Source: Aeromonas veronii
GTDB lineage: Bacteria; Pseudomonadota; Gammaproteobacteria; Enterobacterales; Aeromonadaceae
Direction of reading: 5' to 3'
Assembly: GCA_041319085.1 (NCBI GenBank)
Contig: CP101033.1
Location: 2,754,501 to 2,818,500, forward strand
DNA length: 64,000 bases
Made by a program: the position numbers and the translations under genes. The notes under the pieces are model-generated. The model saw nothing but the letters and a program-made list of their open reading frames with translations. It did not search any database and was not told where the DNA came from. This document shows, piece after piece, positions 60,086 to 64,000 of this stretch (position 1 is its first letter; each line of letters opens with the position of its first letter).

Positions 60086-60365
60086 CTGATCCCGAGGCCG
60101 TGGCAGCCCCACTCCGCGAGGCGCTCGGCACCCCATCGAGTAAAAGAGGTTGTTTTCCACATCGCGCCCCCAATCATCATGAGAACTCACTCGAACCACC
60201 GACACCGACAGGGAACAGCGTCGTCTCTCGTGACTGGTCGCGTTATTAGTACGACGGCGTGCGGCTAGAGCGGGAAAACGGCTCACAGACAGGCTAGGTA
60301 CATTGACGCAAACGATGTCCGAAAATCAGTTCAAGCTTGCAGATAAGGAGAAGTCCAGACTTTTT

Positions 60366-60388
60366 TATTACCCCCATTATGGGTAATA
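60366..60388. promoter_or_regulatory. Inverted repeat before the solute-binding protein gene
   Basis: TATTACCC and GGGTAATA are separated by 7 bp and lie 34 bp before the start codon at 60423. The position suits an operator overlapping a promoter or a leader hairpin. The binding protein is unknown. Confidence 0.45.
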
Positions 60389-60422
60389 CTCAGAACCAAT
60401 CGACACAAGGAATCGGTCGTTC

Positions 60423-61178
60423 ATGGGATATCGTCAGCTTCTGACACTCTTGCTGCTATGGCTTCCCCTGCAACTGCGGGCAGAGCCTGTGCACCTGACC
60501 ACCCTGGAGTGGCCGCCCTATACCAGCCAACATCTCCCTGATGGTGGCCTTATCGGCCATATCGTCAAGCGCGCCTTTGCCGAGGCGGGGCTTGAGGTAC
60601 AATTTGACTTTTATTCCTGGCAGCGAGCCATATGGCTGGCGTCCGATCCCACCCAGCACTACAGCGGCTACTTCCCCAGATACTTCGCCGATGATCTGGA
60701 TAAACGGTGGCATATCTCCACCAGCGTGGGCAATAGTGTGCTGGGCATGGCGCAGCAAGCCGGCCCTCTCATCCACTGGCGTCGACTCGAAGATCTCGCC
60801 TCCTACCGGATTGGCGTCGTCGCCGGTTATATCAATACCCGTGAATTTGATGCCCTGATGACAAGCAAGCGCCTCAACACCTTTGCGGTGGACAGCGATC
60901 ACCTCAACTTGCGAAAATTACAGCGAGATCGGCTCGATCTGGCTGTTATCGATCGGGATGTTTTCTACTGGCTCACCTACCACGATGACAAACTCCACCC
61001 CGCACAGTTGCAGTTCAACCCGAAGCTCCTCGGGCACAAGAGCCTGCACATCATGTTCCGTCCCGATCAGCAGGCGCTGCAGCAGCGGGTGGACAAGGCA
61101 CTCGCCAGACTCGATATCAAGAAGTTAAGCGAACAGTATCAGCATCACTATCTGCTATCAGCGCCTCCCCTCCAATGA
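60423..61178 (+). CDS. Periplasmic solute-binding protein, family 3-like
   Basis: This 251-residue exported protein has a signal peptide ending LPLQLRAEP. The mature fold resembles amino-acid-type solute-binding proteins (SBP_bac_3): VHLTTLEWPPYTSQHLPDGG at the start, YRIGVVAGYINTREFDALM in the hinge region and DRLDLAVIDRDVFYWLTY. No permease or ATPase genes are nearby. Many such orphan proteins in Aeromonas and Vibrio relatives are sensors or have unknown ligands. The ATG at 60423 has AAGGAATCG upstream. Confidence 0.8.
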   Translation: MGYRQLLTLLLLWLPLQLRAEPVHLTTLEWPPYTSQHLPDGGLIGHIVKRAFAEAGLEVQFDFYSWQRAIWLASDPTQHYSGYFPRYFADDLDKRWHISTSVGNSVLGMAQQAGPLIHWRRLEDLASYRIGVVAGYINTREFDALMTSKRLNTFAVDSDHLNLRKLQRDRLDLAVIDRDVFYWLTYHDDKLHPAQLQFNPKLLGHKSLHIMFRPDQQALQQRVDKALARLDIKKLSEQYQHHYLLSAPPLQ

Positions 61179-61541
61179 GCCGCGTCGTAGAACGCCCCAT
61201 TTGGCGGAAAAAGATGGCGTGAACCCGCGTTTTTCCTGCCTCTTATCCCGAGTTCAACACCTTTCTTACCGCTGTGTTTCTCATCACGATGCCCCTGACT
61301 GCGTCCTGACAAACAGGCCTTGATTGACACCAATTACCTGAAAGGTGAGGTTTTTTGTCAGCACGTAGTTTTTAAGTTCTTTAATCTGACATTCATCGAG
61401 TTATTGAAGTACTTCAACTTTTTCGTCGAGACGGGAGAGCAGAATAGCAACTAACCCTTTTGGGCTAAATAAAACAGACAATGACAATTCATGGTTCAGG
61501 CTACCCGCGGCAATATGGGTTGAATCACACGAGGTAACGGA
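61179..61541. promoter_or_regulatory. dcuB control region with FNR-like site and a palindrome
   Basis: This 363-bp gap has no gene. TTGAT-TGAC-ACCAA (61320-61333) matches the FNR consensus TTGAT-N4-ATCAA with one mismatch. A perfect 14-bp palindrome, TTGAAGTACTTCAA, lies at 61404-61417 between it and the start. Fumarate-linked dcuB genes are induced by FNR under anaerobiosis in E. coli, which fits the first site. Confidence 0.5.
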
Positions 61542-62885
61542 ATGATCTTGATGGAATTTTTGGTGGTACTCGGCTGCTTGCTGCTGGGTACCCGCTTTGG
61601 GGGCATGGGACTCGGTCTCATCAGTGGTATCGGTCTGTTCCTGCTGACCTTCGTCTTCGGCCTGGTGCCGGGCGAACCGCCGGTGCAGGTGATGCTGACC
61701 ATTCTGGCGGTGATCGGCTGTGCCGCCACCCTGCAGACTGCCGGTGGCCTCAACCTGATGATGCAGGTGGCCGAGCGTCTGCTGCGCCGTCACCCACAAT
61801 ACATCACTATCCTGGCGCCGCTCACGACCTGGACCCTCACCTTCCTGTGCGGTACCGGCCACGTGGTCTACACCATGTTCCCCATCATCGCTGACATCGC
61901 GCTGCAGAAGAACATCCGTCCCGAACGCCCGATGGCCGTGGCCTCCGTTGCCTCCCAGATGGCCATCTGCGCCTCCCCGGTCTCCGTTGCCGTGGTCTCC
62001 ATGGTCTCCATTCTGGCGGCCGGTCACGGTATCGGTCAGGCTTACGGCCTGCTCGACATCCTGATGATCGCCATCCCCTCCTCCCTGACCGGTGTCATCG
62101 TGGCAGCCCTGTGGAGCCTGCGTCGCGGCAAGGATCTGGACAAGGACGAAGAGTTCCAGGCCAAGATCAAAGACCCGGAGCAGCGTGCCTTCATCTACGG
62201 CGGTGGTGAAACCCTGCTCAACACCAAGTTCCCGAAAGAGGCCTACTGGTCTACCTGGATCTTCTTCGCCGCCATCGCTGCCGTGGTATTGCTCGGTGCC
62301 AACGAAGGTCTGCGTCCGGTGTTCACCATCAAGGACAAGACCGGCCCGCTCTCCATGAACCTGGTGATCCAGATGATGATGCTGATCGCCGGTGCCATCA
62401 TCCTGATGCGCTGCAAGGTCAAGCCGGGCGAGATCGCCAACGGTGCCGTCTTCAAGGCGGGTATGGTCGCCATCTTCTCCGTATTCGGGGTGGCATGGAT
62501 GAGTGAGACCTTCTTCCAGGCCCACATGCCGCTGCTCAAAGAGACGCTGGCCCACGTGGTACAGGCCCAGCCCTGGACCTACGCCCTGGTGCTGTTCCTC
62601 ATCTCCAAGCTGGTAAACAGCCAGGCTGCCGCCCTCACCGCCATCGCCCCCATGGGTCTGGCGCTGGGTGTTGAACCCAAGCTGCTGATCGCTTTCCTGC
62701 CGGCCAGCTACGGCTACTTCGTGTTGCCGACCTACCCGAGCGATCTGGCCTGTATCGGCTTCGACCGCTCCGGCACCACCCGCATCGGCAAGTTCATCAT
62801 CAACCACAGCTTCATCATTCCAGGGCTGATCGGGGTGGTGACCTCCTGCTCGCTGGGCTTTATCCTGACCAGCATCCTGCTCTAA
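61542..62885 (+). CDS. dcuB: Anaerobic C4-dicarboxylate transporter DcuB
   Basis: This 447-residue membrane protein of the Dcu family (about 10-12 helices) exchanges fumarate for succinate during fumarate respiration. It is close to E. coli DcuB: LTFLCGTGHVVYTMFPIIAD, NIRPERPMAVASVASQMAI, RRGKDLDKDEEFQAKIKDPE, LVNSQAAALTAIAPM and PTYPSDLACIGFDRSGTT. DcuA is the alternative, but the hydrophilic RGKDLDKDEEFQ stretch favours DcuB. GAGGTAACGG precedes the ATG at 61542; a second ATG three codons later is possible. Confidence 0.92.
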   Translation: MILMEFLVVLGCLLLGTRFGGMGLGLISGIGLFLLTFVFGLVPGEPPVQVMLTILAVIGCAATLQTAGGLNLMMQVAERLLRRHPQYITILAPLTTWTLTFLCGTGHVVYTMFPIIADIALQKNIRPERPMAVASVASQMAICASPVSVAVVSMVSILAAGHGIGQAYGLLDILMIAIPSSLTGVIVAALWSLRRGKDLDKDEEFQAKIKDPEQRAFIYGGGETLLNTKFPKEAYWSTWIFFAAIAAVVLLGANEGLRPVFTIKDKTGPLSMNLVIQMMMLIAGAIILMRCKVKPGEIANGAVFKAGMVAIFSVFGVAWMSETFFQAHMPLLKETLAHVVQAQPWTYALVLFLISKLVNSQAAALTAIAPMGLALGVEPKLLIAFLPASYGYFVLPTYPSDLACIGFDRSGTTRIGKFIINHSFIIPGLIGVVTSCSLGFILTSILL

Positions 62886-62916
62886 TCGCAGCGGCATTTA
62901 CCACGCCATTGCAATA

Positions 62917-62947
62917 CAGGCCCCCGCTTCGGGGGCCTGCTCTTTTC
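62917..62947 (+). terminator. Terminator of dcuB
   Basis: CAGGCCCCC / GGGGGCCTG stem with a GCTTC loop, then CTCTTTTCC, 31 bp past the dcuB stop. Confidence 0.85.
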
Positions 62948-63059
62948 CCCGCACTGTTACCCCAACCATTTCCCCGCAGCCATTTCCGGACACTATGCCT
63001 TTACCTCTGCCCCCGCCGCTGGGTAGCATGCCCCCTCGTTCACCACCGGAATCTCATTC

Positions 63060-63716
63060 ATGTCTCGCGTCATCCTGCTCTGGAGCGGTGGCAAAGATGC
63101 CATGCTGGCCCTCTGTCATGCCCGTCAGGCGGGCCATCAGGTGGTGGCACTGGCCACCTTTGCGCCACCAGAGCCCCACTTTCTCGCTCACCCCTTGCCG
63201 CTGGTGCGCCTTCAGGCGGAAGCCCTCGGGCTGCCCCATCTGCTGGTTACCATAGAAGCGCCGTTCGAACAGAGTTATGAGACGGCGCTGAGTCGCTTGC
63301 AGCAGGAGTGGGTTCTGGATGGGGTGGTGACCGGCGATATCGACAGCGTAGGGGGCGCACCAAACTGGATCCGCGAACGCTGCCAGCCGCTCGGGCTCAC
63401 CGTCCACACCCCGCTCTGGCAGCAATCTCGTCAAACCTTGCTGGCGGATATGCTGGCCCGCGGCATCGTCGCCCACCTCTCCTGCGTCGATACCCGGGTA
63501 CTGACCCCCGAGTGGGTGGGACGCACCCTCGATGCCGCCACCCTCAGCGATCTGCAGCAACTGGCCGAGCGCGAGGGCTTCGATGCCTGCGGCGAGCAAG
63601 GGGAGTACCACACCATGGTGACCGACGGCCCGGGCTTTGCCGCCCCGCTGCGCCTCGATGGCTGGCAGGTGGCGCGGCAGGATCATCTGGCCTATCTGGC
63701 CAAGCCGCAGGGGTAA
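63060..63716 (+). CDS. Dph6-like ATP-pyrophosphatase (diphthine--ammonia ligase family)
   Basis: This 218-residue protein has the PP-loop ATP-binding motif LLWSGGKDAMLAL at residues 6-18. The family signature follows: GVVTGDIDSVGGAPNWIRERC (first 20 residues meant: GVVTGDIDSVGGAPNWIRER) and EGFDACGEQGEYHTMVTDGP near the C-terminus. Eukaryotic Dph6 amidates diphthine on elongation factor 2; bacteria lack diphthamide, so the bacterial substrate must be different and is not known to me. Single gene with a short upstream region after the dcuB terminator. Confidence 0.85.
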   Translation: MSRVILLWSGGKDAMLALCHARQAGHQVVALATFAPPEPHFLAHPLPLVRLQAEALGLPHLLVTIEAPFEQSYETALSRLQQEWVLDGVVTGDIDSVGGAPNWIRERCQPLGLTVHTPLWQQSRQTLLADMLARGIVAHLSCVDTRVLTPEWVGRTLDAATLSDLQQLAEREGFDACGEQGEYHTMVTDGPGFAAPLRLDGWQVARQDHLAYLAKPQG

Positions 63717-63766
63717 CGGCCTCAAACCATCTGGCCTTCTCACTCCGCGCGCGCGAAAAATCGAGA

Positions 63767-63795
63767 TAAAAAACGGGAGGCAACAGCCTCCCGTT
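63767..63795 (-). terminator. Terminator of the M20 peptidase gene
   Basis: AACGGGAGGC / GCCTCCCGTT stem with a 4-nt loop, followed by TTTTTTATC on the minus strand. Confidence 0.85.
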
Positions 63796-63856
63796 GGGGG
63801 TTGAGCGAACCCATTTTGAGCGGACCAATGACGCCCAGGACAGGGGATAAAGCGGC

Positions 63857-64000
63857 TTATTTCGCCAGCTTGCCCAGCACCCGCTGCAGCAGACGGATGC
63901 GCGGCTCGATGCTGTCGAGCAGCAGGAATTCCGCCTCCGAGTGGAAACCACCGCCCATGGGGCCGAAACCATCGAGGGACGGCACCCCCTCGGCGGCGGT
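63857..64000 (-). CDS. M20-family metallopeptidase, C-terminal end only
   Basis: The window ends inside this gene. The visible 47 codons read GVPSLDGFGPMGGGFHSEAE and end LLQRVLGKLAK. The GP-GGG-HSE pattern, where the histidine binds metal, marks M20 (glutamate carboxypeptidase/ArgE-type) peptidases. Which member it is cannot be told from the fragment. Confidence 0.8.
   Translation of the reverse strand, partial: TAAEGVPSLDGFGPMGGGFHSEAEFLLLDSIEPRIRLLQRVLGKLAK

Larger units (their letters stand above)
59943..60422. other. Gene-free 480-bp region between fabV and the solute-binding protein gene
   Basis: No coding sequence is convincing on either strand. It holds a terminator-like hairpin directed toward fabV (60062-60083) and an inverted repeat TATTACCC-N7-GGGTAATA (60366-60388) just before the solute-binding protein gene. 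It could encode a small RNA on the minus strand ending at the hairpin. Confidence 0.5.

Noticed and set aside
61401..62897. 498-codon open frame on the minus strand opposite dcuB
   Set aside because: It is a shadow of dcuB with low-complexity, histidine-rich translation.

Overview
The window looks like a chromosomal segment of an Aeromonas-type gammaproteobacterium. It is GC-rich, has enterobacterial-style housekeeping operons, and its gene order largely follows the Escherichia coli block gcvPHT-ubiI-ubiH-ygfB-zapA-ssrS-fau-rpiA/serA. The genus is an inference from protein similarity and synteny; no 16S gene or species marker is present.

Layout. 0-4.9 kb: yejK (minus), yejL-yejM (plus), and a lone MetQ-type binding protein with a candidate MetJ operator. 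4.9-8.5 kb: divergent ppsA and its regulatory kinase/phosphatase gene ppsR. 8.8-10.3 kb: aroP. 10.4-14.7 kb: an arsenic operon transcribed arsR-arsD-arsA-acr3-arsC, followed by decayed remnants of a second ArsR-like regulator and a permease. 15.2-16.2 kb: a small exported protein, a 5'-truncated metallopeptidase and a short triple repeat. 16.2-25.4 kb: gcvTHP, ubiI, an apparently frameshifted ubiH, ygfB, divergent zapA, and 6S RNA. 25.6-37.3 kb: a block that separates 6S RNA from fau, holding yaiW, a sterol-desaturase-family gene, carAB, an IS4-family element, dapB, and an NhaC-superfamily gene that is probably the methionine transporter metT. Its 3' end is partly duplicated as a 29-codon ORF. 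37.5-42 kb: fau, rpiA, serA and a DASS transporter. 42.2-49.3 kb: a MaoC-like hydratase, rlmF, an NlpC/P60 lipoprotein, a Sfp-type phosphopantetheinyl transferase overlapping a CnoX/YbbN-like gene, lpp, ribB under an FMN riboswitch, and purU. 49.3-55.1 kb: ydgA, clsA, a DUF1439 protein, a GNAT acetyltransferase, a lytic transglycosylase and aqpZ. 55.4-56.7 kb: a solo tnpB (IS200/IS605 group) with a right-end hairpin. 56.7-64 kb: a DUF1653 gene, alaA, fabV, a periplasmic solute-binding protein, dcuB, a Dph6-like ATP-pyrophosphatase and the 3' end of an M20 peptidase gene.

How the genes fit together. One-carbon metabolism is prominent: glycine cleavage, purU, fau and serA. Two methionine-uptake genes far apart in the window each carry a MetJ-like operator. 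Arsenate is reduced by ArsC, and arsenite is passed by ArsD to ArsA and exported by Acr3. ArsR here carries its metalloid cysteines at the C-terminus, unlike plasmid R773 ArsR. Mobile or decayed DNA is limited to the IS4 element, the solo tnpB, the permease/ArsR remnants, the truncated peptidase and the repeats behind gcvP. I saw no CRISPR array, prophage, tRNA or rRNA gene. The most worthwhile second looks are the MetJ/metT locus with its duplicated tail ORF, the tnpB/omega-RNA unit, the ubiH frameshift, the terminator hairpin abutting the IS4 transposase start, and the C-terminal-cysteine ArsR.
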